A model generated the notes under the pieces. That model was not told the origin of the DNA, did no database searches, and saw only the letters and a program-made list of their open reading frames with translations. This document shows, piece by piece, positions 44,669 to 52,535 of a stretch of DNA of 64,000 nt; the first letter of the stretch is position 1, and each line of letters begins with the position of its first letter. A program made the translations under genes and the position numbers. Location: contig NZ_CP126739.1 in the NCBI RefSeq assembly GCF_030246885.1, positions 558,001 to 622,000 of the forward strand, in the 5' to 3' direction. Source of the stretch: Microbacterium sp. zg-B185. Its GTDB lineage: Bacteria; Actinomycetota; Actinomycetes; Actinomycetales; Microbacteriaceae.

Positions 44669-44962
44669 ATGAAATCGATCACCATCGCTGAGCTGCACGA
44701 GCAGCCGGACACACCGCTCATCGACGTGCGCGAGCCCGATGAGTACGCCGCCGGTCATGTGCCCGGGGCGGTCAACCTGCCGATGTCGACGCTGGGCGAG
44801 CACGTGGACCAGCTGCCTGCCGAGCCGTTCCACGTGATCTGCCAGGTCGGCGGGCGTTCGGGACGGGTCGTCGAGGCGCTCTCCGGCCGCGGCTACGACG
44901 CCACGAACGTCGACGGGGGCACCGCCGAGTGGGTCGCCTCGGGCTTTCCGCTCGAGCGCTGA
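44669..44962 (+). CDS. Rhodanese-like domain protein
   Basis: A 97-residue single rhodanese domain. It has PLIDVREPDEYAAGHVPGAVNLP at the start and the active-site loop HVICQVGGRSGR with the catalytic Cys. It probably carries a persulfide sulfur. ATG at 44669 follows AGAGAGG; the frame extends upstream through the bS22 terminator but those codons are not rhodanese. It lies near the glutaredoxin-like gene, so the two may act in thiol chemistry. Confidence 0.92.
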   Translation: MKSITIAELHEQPDTPLIDVREPDEYAAGHVPGAVNLPMSTLGEHVDQLPAEPFHVICQVGGRSGRVVEALSGRGYDATNVDGGTAEWVASGFPLER

Positions 44963-45014
44963 GGCCCCCGCGCGAACGCGCCCGCACCCCTCATCCGCTG
45001 TTTAGGATGAGACG

Positions 45015-45284
45015 ATGACCACCGTCACCGTGATCGGCAAACCCGGGTGCCACCTCTGCGCTGTGGCGCGCGAGATCGTCGATGTCGTGGTCTCCGAGGC
45101 GCCCGAGGACCGGATCGTCGTCGAAGAGCTCTCCATCGCCGACGATCCCGCCCTGTACGAGCTCTGGTGGGAGAAGATCCCCGTGGTGCTCATCGACGGT
45201 GCAGTCCATGCCCACTGGCGCGTGTCAGCGGACCGCCTGCGGACAGCACTGAACGTCCCGTACGGCCGCCCGGTGGGCGCGTAG
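45015..45284 (+). CDS. Glutaredoxin-family thiol protein
   Basis: An 89-residue thioredoxin-fold protein with the redox motif GKPGCHLC near the N-terminus and the cis-Pro in EKIPVVLIDG. It resembles the short NrdH/glutaredoxin-like proteins common in actinobacteria. ATG at 45015 has TAGGAT exactly 6 bases upstream. It is convergent with aspS, with only 6 bases between the two stops and no visible terminator. Confidence 0.9.
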   Translation: MTTVTVIGKPGCHLCAVAREIVDVVVSEAPEDRIVVEELSIADDPALYELWWEKIPVVLIDGAVHAHWRVSADRLRTALNVPYGRPVGA

Positions 45285-45290
45285 TCCCCG

Positions 45291-46634
45291 CTACGGCGAG
45301 AGGCGCGTGGGACCGCGGAACAGGTACGTGACCTCGCGGATCGACGACTCGCCCAGCAGCAGCATCAGCACGCGTGCGAGGCCCATGCCGAAGCCTCCGT
45401 GCGGCGGTACGCCGTAGCGGAAGAAGTCGAAGTAGAACTCGAGGTGCTCGGGGTCCAGGCCCTTCTGCTTGGCCTGTTCGATGAGGATGTCCACGCGGTG
45501 CTCGCGCTGGGCACCGGTGGTGATCTCCACGCCGTTGTAGAGCAGGTCGTAGCTCTTGGTCAGACCGGTCTCGGCATCGCGCATGTGGTAGAACGCGCGG
45601 ATCTCGTGCGGGTAGTCCGTGATGAACACGAAGTCATGCCCGTAGGTCTCCTTGACGTGCGCGGAGATCTGGCGCTCACCCTCGGGGTCCAGGTCGCCGT
45701 CGGTGCGCGGGATGTCGTACCCGCGGGCCGCCACGATCTCGCGGGCCTCGGCGAGCGGAATCCGGGGGAACGGGAGGGTCGGGGCGGTCGGCGTGACGCC
45801 GAACAGCTCCTCGATCTCGGCGCCGTGCTTGTCCAGGACCGCGCCGATCGCGAAGGCGAGGAGCTCCTCCTGCATGCGGGCGACGTCCTCGTGCGAGTCG
45901 ATCCACGAGATCTCGGCGTCGATGCTGGTGAACTCCGTCGCGTGACGCGAGGTGAAGGAGGGATCCGCGCGGTAGACGTCGCCGATCTCGAAGATCTTGC
46001 CGAACCCGGCCGACTGCGCCATCTGCTTGAAGAACTGCGGGCTCTGCGCCAGGTAGGCCGTCTGCTCGCCGAAGTACTCCAGGGCGAACAGCTCGGCGTT
46101 GGACTCCGAGGCGGAGGCCATCAGCTTGGGGGAGTGGATCTCGATGAAGTCGCGTTCGATCCACCACGTGCGCATCGCGTGCTCGAGGGTGGTCTGCACG
46201 CGGAAGATGAGGTTGTTGCGACGCTGACGCAGGTCCAGGAAGCGCCAGTCCATGCGCTTGTCCTGTGCGCTGTCGGCGGCGATGGGGGTCTCCGGGAGAG
46301 CCGCGGCGGCGACCTCCAGTCCGCTGAGCTTGATCTCGACGCCGCCGAGCTTGACGCGCTCGTCGTGCTTGAGCTCGCCGTGCGCGGTGAGGAAGGTGCC
46401 GGTGGTCAAGGCAGAGATGGTCTCCGTCAGCGCGAGCGCCTCGGGGTTCTGCGGTTCGGCCGCGTCCGGGTCGAACCGGGTGGCCGGGTTGACCAGCTGC
46501 ACGGCGCCGGTCTCGTCGCGAAGGATGACGAACTGCACCTTCTTCTGATCGCGGACGGTTTCGACCCATCCGGACACCGAGACGGGTCCATCGGATCGGG
46601 CCTGCAGCTGCTTGACGAGAACGCGTTCACTCAC
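45291..46634 (-). CDS. aspS: Aspartyl-tRNA synthetase, archaeal type (probably non-discriminating)
   Basis: A 447-residue class II synthetase. It has an N-terminal OB-fold anticodon domain (VSVSGWVETVRDQKKVQFVIL), motif 2 near EIGDVYRADPSFTSRHATEF and motif 3 GGFGMGLARVLMLLLG. It lacks the GAD insertion, and is much shorter than the usual bacterial enzyme (about 590), matching the archaeal/AspS2 type. Such enzymes often charge tRNA-Asn too, requiring GatCAB; that is inference. GTG at 46634 has TAGACT 8 bases upstream. Confidence 0.92.
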   Translation of the reverse strand: MSERVLVKQLQARSDGPVSVSGWVETVRDQKKVQFVILRDETGAVQLVNPATRFDPDAAEPQNPEALALTETISALTTGTFLTAHGELKHDERVKLGGVEIKLSGLEVAAAALPETPIAADSAQDKRMDWRFLDLRQRRNNLIFRVQTTLEHAMRTWWIERDFIEIHSPKLMASASESNAELFALEYFGEQTAYLAQSPQFFKQMAQSAGFGKIFEIGDVYRADPSFTSRHATEFTSIDAEISWIDSHEDVARMQEELLAFAIGAVLDKHGAEIEELFGVTPTAPTLPFPRIPLAEAREIVAARGYDIPRTDGDLDPEGERQISAHVKETYGHDFVFITDYPHEIRAFYHMRDAETGLTKSYDLLYNGVEITTGAQREHRVDILIEQAKQKGLDPEHLEFYFDFFRYGVPPHGGFGMGLARVLMLLLGESSIREVTYLFRGPTRLSP

Positions 46635-46778
46635 GGGGGGACAGTCTACGTTGAGCCGTTACCGGTCATACTGCGCCGCCGCGTCCGGCCGGGCGCGCTC
46701 GAGGCCCATCAGGCGTCGCACGCGGATGATTCAGATCGCTCAGCGCGTCCCGGACGCGTCGGCTCCTATGCTGAGCGC

Positions 46779-47213
46779 GTGACCACGCCTCCTCCTCCGC
46801 CGCCCGCCGCAGCGTCCTCTGGTCAGCCTCCCGCCGGTGCATCCCCCGGTGCGCAGATGTCCGGGGTCGGGTCGGCCCCGCGGCGACCCGCGATCGTATG
46901 GGACATCGTCGTCACGCTCATCCTGCTCGTGTGTCTCGGGATACTGACGCTGATCACCTCCTACTTCGGGCTGTTCCTGGCCATGGCCTCGGACCCCTGC
47001 GGCGGCACGGCGCAGTGCGACACCGACCTGATCGGGCTCGGGGTCCTGGCCGCGGTCGGCCTGCCCTGGATCGTCCTTCTCATCGCAGCTGTGGTCGCGA
47101 TCGTTCTGCTCGTGAAGCGACGCCTCGCCTTCTGGGTGCCGTTGCTGGCGGCGCCGTTGACGATCGCATCGTGGTTCGTCGGCGCGGCGATGGCGTCCGC
47201 CGGCGTTCCCTGA
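46779..47213 (+). CDS. Small membrane protein with Pro-rich N-terminus (144 aa)
   Basis: Residues 1-35 are Pro/Ala/Ser-rich (PPPPPP, then GQPPAGASPGAQ), followed by three hydrophobic segments (about 40-65, 80-105 and 112-140). A pair of Cys (DPCGGTAQCD) lies in the first outer loop. GTG at 46779 has TATGCT exactly 6 bases upstream. I do not recognise a named family. The stop codon overlaps a tandem repeat. Confidence 0.78.
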   Translation: MTTPPPPPPAAASSGQPPAGASPGAQMSGVGSAPRRPAIVWDIVVTLILLVCLGILTLITSYFGLFLAMASDPCGGTAQCDTDLIGLGVLAAVGLPWIVLLIAAVVAIVLLVKRRLAFWVPLLAAPLTIASWFVGAAMASAGVP

Positions 47214-47265
47214 AACGCGCCCGCATGCGCGCGGAAGCGCCCGAAACGCGCCCGCGTGCGCGCGG
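47212..47265. repeat. Tandem 31-bp-spaced direct repeat
   Basis: GAAACGCGCCCGC followed by A or G and TGCGCGCGGAA occurs at 47212 and again 31 bases later at 47243, with one base difference across 24 positions. The first copy begins inside the stop codon of the membrane protein gene. Each unit contains self-complementary GCGC runs. Possible 3'-end structure or a slipped-strand duplication. Confidence 0.75.
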
Positions 47266-47314
47266 AAAAGGTCGCCTCAGCGAGCACACAACGGCGTCCA
47301 CGTAGACTGGATCC

Positions 47315-47944
47315 GTGCCCGCCGACCGTCTTCATCTCGTCCGCCACGGAGAGGTCCACAACCCTCGCCGCGTGCTGTACGGGCGGCTTCCCGGCTTCGG
47401 GCTGAGCGCTGACGGGCGGAGGATGGCACGCCAGGCGGCGGAATACGTTCAGGCGCTGGAGCGCCCCATCGGCGCCCTGATCGCGTCGCCGCTGCAGCGC
47501 ACGCGCGAATCCGCGGAGCCGTTCACCGAGCTGCTCGGAATCGACCCCCTGATCGACGAGCGCGTCATCGAGCCGACCAACGTGTTCGAGGGCAAGCGGA
47601 TGAGCAGGGCACTGGCCAACCCGGCGAGCTGGCGCTACCTCGCCCGGCCCGAGATCCCCAGCTGGGGCGAACCGTACGTACAGGTCGTGGCGCGCGTGCA
47701 GGAGGCCATGAAGGATGCCTGGCACGACATCGAGTCCGGCGATGCCGTCATCGTCAGTCACCAGCTTCCGATCTGGGTGACCCACCTCGCCGTGGCGGGA
47801 CTGCCGACCCGGCACGACCCCCGCCGGCGGCGGTGCGCGCTCTCCAGCGTGACCAGCTTCGAACTCGTGGGCGACGTCTGGCGTGAAGTCGACTACGCCG
47901 AGCCGGCATCGACCGCCGGCGCCGTCGACGTGGGGGCGGTGTGA
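47315..47944 (+). CDS. Histidine phosphatase family protein
   Basis: A 209-residue phosphoglycerate-mutase-like enzyme. The phospho-His motif is LHLVRHGEVHN and the second catalytic His is in AVIVSHQLPIW. It is soluble, with unknown substrate. GTG at 47315 has TAGACT exactly 6 bases upstream. It opens the cytochrome c maturation cluster, as in mycobacteria, where a mutase-like gene also precedes the TlpA, CcdA, ResB and CcsA genes. Its stop overlaps the next start. Confidence 0.92.
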   Translation: MPADRLHLVRHGEVHNPRRVLYGRLPGFGLSADGRRMARQAAEYVQALERPIGALIASPLQRTRESAEPFTELLGIDPLIDERVIEPTNVFEGKRMSRALANPASWRYLARPEIPSWGEPYVQVVARVQEAMKDAWHDIESGDAVIVSHQLPIWVTHLAVAGLPTRHDPRRRRCALSSVTSFELVGDVWREVDYAEPASTAGAVDVGAV

Positions 47945-48558
47945 TGAGGCGCCGTCGTACCCTCGCCGTCCGTCGCGCCACCGCCGCGCTGGTCACCGCG
48001 ACACTGGCCCTCTCGCTTGCGGCGTGCGCGAACGACCCCCTGGCCGAGCAGTATCGGGCAGGCGATAACAAGGGGTACATCGCCGGTGATTTCCGCGTCG
48101 TGGAGATCGCGGCCGACGAGCGCACCGAACCGGTGGTGTTCGAGGCGACCACCGAGACCGGAGGCTCCGTGACCAGCGCGGACTATCTCGGTGGGGTGCT
48201 GGTGGTGAACTTCTGGTACGCCGCATGCGGTCCGTGTCGCGCCGAGGCCGGCGACCTGGAGGAGGCGTACGGGCAGTTCCAGGATGAGGACGTCGAGTTC
48301 CTGGGGATCAACACGATCGACTCGGCGGAACAGGCCGCCGCGTTCGCCGAGACCTACGGCGTGACCTATCCGAGCGCGATCGCGTCGCAGACGCCCTCGA
48401 TCAAGCTGGCGTTCGCCGAGAAGACGCCGATTCAGGCGACACCGACGACGCTGGTCCTGGACGCCGACGGCCGCGTGGCCGCGCGGATCATCGGCCAGCT
48501 TCCGGACGCCTCTATCCTGACCGCACTCGTGCGCGACACTCTCGCGGAGTCCTCGTGA
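47944..48558 (+). CDS. TlpA/ResA-like thiol-disulfide lipoprotein
   Basis: A 204-residue extracytoplasmic thioredoxin-fold protein. The basic N-terminus and lipobox LSLAAC indicate a lipoprotein signal with Cys about residue 28. The redox motif is WYAACGPCRAE and the cis-Pro region QATPTTLVLD. It probably reduces apocytochrome c haem-binding cysteines. ATG at 47944 overlaps the phosphatase TGA (a GTG three bases earlier is equally possible), and its own stop overlaps ccdA. Confidence 0.92.
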   Translation: MRRRRTLAVRRATAALVTATLALSLAACANDPLAEQYRAGDNKGYIAGDFRVVEIAADERTEPVVFEATTETGGSVTSADYLGGVLVVNFWYAACGPCRAEAGDLEEAYGQFQDEDVEFLGINTIDSAEQAAAFAETYGVTYPSAIASQTPSIKLAFAEKTPIQATPTTLVLDADGRVAARIIGQLPDASILTALVRDTLAESS

Positions 48559-49367
48559 ACCCCGGCGCCGTCATCACCGACGGCGCACTGTGGATCGCTC
48601 TGCCGATCGCTCTGCTCGCCGGGCTCGTCTCCTTCCTCTCGCCCTGCGTGCTGCCACTCGTTCCCGGCTACCTCGGCTTCATCGGCGGCGCCGTCTCGCC
48701 GCGGCCGGAACCGGTGGCGGCAGCAGCCGCCGCCGCGCCGCGCAGGGGCGCCGCACCTGTCGATGCTGCGCCCCTGGCAGAGACCCCCAGCCGTGGGCGC
48801 CTGCTGGTCGGGGTGCTCCTGTTCGTCGCCGGGTTCACCGTCGTGTTCATGGCCGTCAACATCCTGGGCGGAACGGTCGGGCGCTTCTTCCTCGAGTACG
48901 CCGACCCGATCACGCGCGTCATGGGTGTCATCATCGTCCTTCTCGGCCTCGTGTTCATCGGCCTCTTCGGGTTCGCCCAGCGCACGTTCAAGCCGCAGGT
49001 GCGCGGCAACGTCGGCCTGATCGGGGCGCCGCTGCTGGGCCTCGCGCTCGGCATCGGCTGGGCGCCCTGCATCGGACCCACCCTCGGTGCGATCCTGGCC
49101 ATGTCCTGGAACTTCGGCGACCCCGTCCGGGCCGGGCTGCTCGGGCTGGCGTACTCGCTCGGCCTCGGCATCCCGTTCATCCTCCTCACGCTGGGCTTCG
49201 GGTGGGCGACGCGGTCGGTCGGCTTCCTGCGCCGGCACATCCGCACCGTGAATCTCGTCGGCGGCGTGCTGCTCGTCGTCCTCGGCATCCTGATGGTCTC
49301 CGGCGTCTGGACGGCCCTCATGGCGCAACTGCAGGGAGTGTTCCTCAATGTCCCCCTCCCGCTCTGA
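48555..49367 (+). CDS. ccdA: Cytochrome c biogenesis protein CcdA
   Basis: A 270-residue membrane protein that carries electrons across the membrane to the TlpA-type protein. Two redox Cys are in FLSPCVLPLVPGYLGF and GWAPCIGPTLG. It has about six membrane segments, with an Ala-rich cytoplasmic loop (about 50-80). GTG at 48555 overlaps the tlpA-like stop (GTGA), and its end overlaps resB by 20 bases. Confidence 0.95.
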   Translation: MNPGAVITDGALWIALPIALLAGLVSFLSPCVLPLVPGYLGFIGGAVSPRPEPVAAAAAAAPRRGAAPVDAAPLAETPSRGRLLVGVLLFVAGFTVVFMAVNILGGTVGRFFLEYADPITRVMGVIIVLLGLVFIGLFGFAQRTFKPQVRGNVGLIGAPLLGLALGIGWAPCIGPTLGAILAMSWNFGDPVRAGLLGLAYSLGLGIPFILLTLGFGWATRSVGFLRRHIRTVNLVGGVLLVVLGILMVSGVWTALMAQLQGVFLNVPLPL

Positions 49368-51186
49368 GCCCGACGGCGCGTCCCCGCCGATCGAAGGCAC
49401 GCTGAGACCCGCGGATCACGCCGACTCGGTCGCGGCATCCACGGATATCGCCCAGCCTGCGCTGGGCGTGGTCGGCTGGCTGCGCTGGGGATGGCGTCAG
49501 CTGACGAGCATGCGCACCGCCTTGGTCCTGCTGCTGCTGCTCGCGATCGCGGCCGTGCCGGGCTCGATCGTGCCGCAGCGCAGCGCGGATCCGAACGGGG
49601 TCACGCAGTACTTCACCGACAACCCGGATCTCGCGCCGATCCTGGACAACCTCCAGCTGTTCGACGTGTATTCGTCGGTCTGGTTCTCGGCGATCTACAT
49701 CCTGCTGTTCATCTCGCTGATCGGATGCGTGATCCCGCGGACGCGGCACCACTGGAAGGCACTGCGGGCGCGACCGCCCCGGACCCCCGCCCGCCTCGAG
49801 CGGCTGGCGGACCACCGCTCGCGCGTGGTGGAACTCGCGCCCGGGGCCGACACGTCGGCCGCCGCTGCGACCGCTGTGGACGTCGCGGCCGCGCAGCTGC
49901 GCAGCGGCGGATACCGCGTGGAACGGTACGACGCGGGTGGGACGCTGTCGGTTTCGGCCGAGCGCGGGTATGCGCGCGAGACCGGGAACCTGGTCTTCCA
50001 CACCGCGCTGATCGGCGTCCTGATCGCCGTCGGCGTGGGCGGCGGCTACACCTACACCGGGCAGGGCGTCATCGTGGAAGGCGGCACCTTCGTCAACACC
50101 CTGCTCGATTACACGTCGTTCAATCCCGGCCGCTTCGTCGACGAGGAACAGCTCGCCCCGTACTCGATGGCACTGGACGAGTTCAGCGTCACCTACCAGC
50201 CCTCCGGCACCCAGGCAGCCGGCCAGGCCGGCGATTTCATCGCGCATCTGACGACTCAGGTCGCCGGACAGGAGCCCGTCCAGGCGGAGGTGCGTGTGAA
50301 CCATCCGCTCGAGATCGAAGGCGACCGCGTGTACCTGATGGGCAACGGATACGCGCCGACGATCACGATCCGCGATTCTGCCGGCACGACGGTGTTCTCC
50401 GAGTCGGTGCCGTTCCTTCCCCAGGACACGAACATGACCTCCCTCGGGGTGATCAAGGTGCCCGACGGCATGCCGGAGCAGCTCGGGCTGGTCGGGTTCT
50501 TCTACCCGACGCAGGCGCCGCTGACCACCGGGGCGTTCACCTCTGCATACCCGGCGCTGATCAACCCGGTCGTCACCCTGGACGTCTACGCCGGCGATCT
50601 GGGCATCGACGACGGCACGCCCCGATCGGTGTATACGCTCGATCCGACCGGCATGACGCAGCTCACCGGGCGGGCCGTGGACGTCGACTCGATCGAACTT
50701 GCGCCCGGTCAGACCGCCGAGCTGCCGGACGGCCTGGGCACGATCACCTTCGAGAACGAATCTCCCGCCGGCGCTGAGGGCTACGACCAGTCCGTCAAGC
50801 GGTTCGTGTCGCTGTCGGTCCACCGGGATGCCGCGGCAGCCTGGGTGCTCGGATTCGCCGTGCTGGCCGTGCTCGGGCTGCTTGCCGCCCTGTTCCTCCC
50901 GCGTCGCCGCGTGTGGGTGAAGGCGACCGCAGATGGGAACACGCTGCGTCTGGAGTACGCCGGGCTCGCGCGCGGCGAGGACCCGACCATCGCCACCGCG
51001 CTGGACCAGATCGTCCTCAAGCACACCACCTCGCTGGACCCGTTGCTGCGCGAACAGGTGTCGGCTCCGGTGACGGAGCCGGGGTCCGTCCGCGGGCGGC
51101 CCGCCGGCGCGGCGGACGAGCGCGAGACCAGCGCTGCGGAGGACGAGGGCGACCGGGGATCCGCGGATTCTCCCCGCGTAGACTGA
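49348..51186 (+). CDS. resB: Cytochrome c biogenesis protein ResB
   Basis: A 612-residue System II component that, with CcsB, delivers haem and ligates it to apocytochromes outside the membrane. It has membrane segments near 50-70, 105-125 and 205-225, a large external domain, and a last segment near 495-515 followed by a cytoplasmic tail. Family landmarks are MRTALVLLLLLAIAAVPGS and the motif GSIVPQR. ATG at 49348 lies inside the end of ccdA. Confidence 0.94.
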   Translation: MSPSRSEPDGASPPIEGTLRPADHADSVAASTDIAQPALGVVGWLRWGWRQLTSMRTALVLLLLLAIAAVPGSIVPQRSADPNGVTQYFTDNPDLAPILDNLQLFDVYSSVWFSAIYILLFISLIGCVIPRTRHHWKALRARPPRTPARLERLADHRSRVVELAPGADTSAAAATAVDVAAAQLRSGGYRVERYDAGGTLSVSAERGYARETGNLVFHTALIGVLIAVGVGGGYTYTGQGVIVEGGTFVNTLLDYTSFNPGRFVDEEQLAPYSMALDEFSVTYQPSGTQAAGQAGDFIAHLTTQVAGQEPVQAEVRVNHPLEIEGDRVYLMGNGYAPTITIRDSAGTTVFSESVPFLPQDTNMTSLGVIKVPDGMPEQLGLVGFFYPTQAPLTTGAFTSAYPALINPVVTLDVYAGDLGIDDGTPRSVYTLDPTGMTQLTGRAVDVDSIELAPGQTAELPDGLGTITFENESPAGAEGYDQSVKRFVSLSVHRDAAAAWVLGFAVLAVLGLLAALFLPRRRVWVKATADGNTLRLEYAGLARGEDPTIATALDQIVLKHTTSLDPLLREQVSAPVTEPGSVRGRPAGAADERETSAAEDEGDRGSADSPRVD

Positions 51187-51191
51187 ACCCC

Positions 51192-52265
51192 ATGCCTGGC
51201 ACCCCCCTCTCACTCGACACGGTCTCCGTGCTGCTCGTGTGGACCGCCATCGCGATCTACGCGTTCGCGTTCATCGCCTACGCGGTCGACCTGGCCAGTC
51301 GCGGGGCGCGCGCGGTCGACGCGCAGGACGCGTCGACGCGTGAACGAGAGCTTGTCACCGTGGGAGCGGATGCGGCATCCGTCGGCGAATCCCGGCGCAG
51401 GGACGCCGGCGCCCGGAGGCGGGATCAGGAGCGTGCCGCCGAGCGGGCGTTCACGGCGCGGCCCGGCCAGCGCCCGCGCCTGATCTGGGCCCGCATCGGC
51501 ACGTCGCTGACCGTCCTCGGGCTGGTCTTCCACGTCGCCGGCGACGTGACGCGAGGCATCGCAGCCGGACGAGTTCCGTGGTCGAACATGTACGAGTTCG
51601 CCCTCACCGGAACCATGCTCATCGTGGCGGTCTACCTCGTCTCGCTGCTGCGCTACGACCTGCGCTTCCTCGGGTCGTTCATCACCGGCATGGTCGCGCT
51701 GCTGCTGGGCGGCGCGGCGCTGGCGTTCTACGTCGAGATCTCGCCGCTCATGGACCCGCTCAAGAGCGTCTGGCTCGTGATCCACGTGTTCGTCGCCTCG
51801 CTCGCGACCGCTCTGTTCGCGCTCGCTTTCGGGCTCTCGGTGCTGCAGCTGATGCAGGCCCGCCGGGAGCGGAAGATCGCCATCGCGGATGCCGCGGCCG
51901 ACGGCGCCCCCGCGGCCAAGACCGGACCGCGGTTCCTGGGTACGCTGCCGGGCAGCGACGCCCTCGAGTCGATCGCGTACCGCTTCGCGATCCTCGGCTT
52001 CATCTTCTGGACGTTCACGCTCATCGCCGGCTCCATCTGGGCCAACGATGCGTGGGGCCGGTACTGGGGCTTCGACACGAAGGAAGTATGGACCTTCGTG
52101 ATCTGGGTGCTCTATGCCGGATACATCCATGCCCGTGCCACGCGCGGCTGGCGCGGATCGCGCTCGGCGTGGCTGTCGATCATCGGCTTCGCCGCCGTGA
52201 TGTTCAACTTCACCATCGTGAACATGTTCTTCAAGGGTCTGCACGCCTACTCCGGCCTGAGCTGA
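51192..52265 (+). CDS. ccsB: Cytochrome c biogenesis protein CcsB/CcsA
   Basis: A 357-residue polytopic haem-handling protein. The WWD-like haem motif is in ANDAWGRYWGFDTKEVW and the conserved end is FNFTIVNMFFKGLHAYSG. Residues 30-85 form a charged cytoplasmic insert. It lies 5 bases after resB, yet TAGACT ends 7 bases before ATG 51192, so an internal leaderless promoter may add expression. It ends the cluster, followed by tandem hairpins. Confidence 0.94.
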   Translation: MPGTPLSLDTVSVLLVWTAIAIYAFAFIAYAVDLASRGARAVDAQDASTRERELVTVGADAASVGESRRRDAGARRRDQERAAERAFTARPGQRPRLIWARIGTSLTVLGLVFHVAGDVTRGIAAGRVPWSNMYEFALTGTMLIVAVYLVSLLRYDLRFLGSFITGMVALLLGGAALAFYVEISPLMDPLKSVWLVIHVFVASLATALFALAFGLSVLQLMQARRERKIAIADAAADGAPAAKTGPRFLGTLPGSDALESIAYRFAILGFIFWTFTLIAGSIWANDAWGRYWGFDTKEVWTFVIWVLYAGYIHARATRGWRGSRSAWLSIIGFAAVMFNFTIVNMFFKGLHAYSGLS

Positions 52266-52345
52266 GCCTGCGCGGGCATTCCCGCGGCTGCGGTCGCGGC
52301 ATCCCTGCGTTCTGATCCGCTGTCCCCGCCGCGCCCCGTCCAGCG

Positions 52346-52467
52346 CGCTCGCCTGTCACGACATGCCGCGGGACGCTGCAGATCGTGACAGGGGAGCGGC
52401 GGGCTTCACGAACGCGCTCGCCTGTCACGACACGCGGCGGGGCCTTGCAGATCGTGACAGGGGAGCG
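52346..52467. repeat. Two tandem dispersed hairpin elements, copies C and D
   Basis: CGCTCGCCTGTCACGA pairs with TCGTGACAGGGGAGCG twice: arms 52346-52361/52383-52398 and 52415-52430/52452-52467. The units are 69 bases apart and nearly identical through the arms. A further ACAGGCGAGC follows at about 52468. They lie between the convergent stops of ccsB and the YhgE/Pip gene and belong to the same family as the elements at 12.4 and 25.3 kb. Confidence 0.85.
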
Positions 52468-52535
52468 ACAGGCGAGCGGTGGCAGGCGACAGGCGACGGC
52501 AAGGCGCCCGGGGCGAAGCGCCGCCGCCAGGACGG

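Noticed and set aside
52346..52467. Tandem similar units resembling a tiny CRISPR array
   Set aside because: Only two units, each a long palindrome with related spacers, no cas genes nearby, and the same element occurs singly elsewhere.
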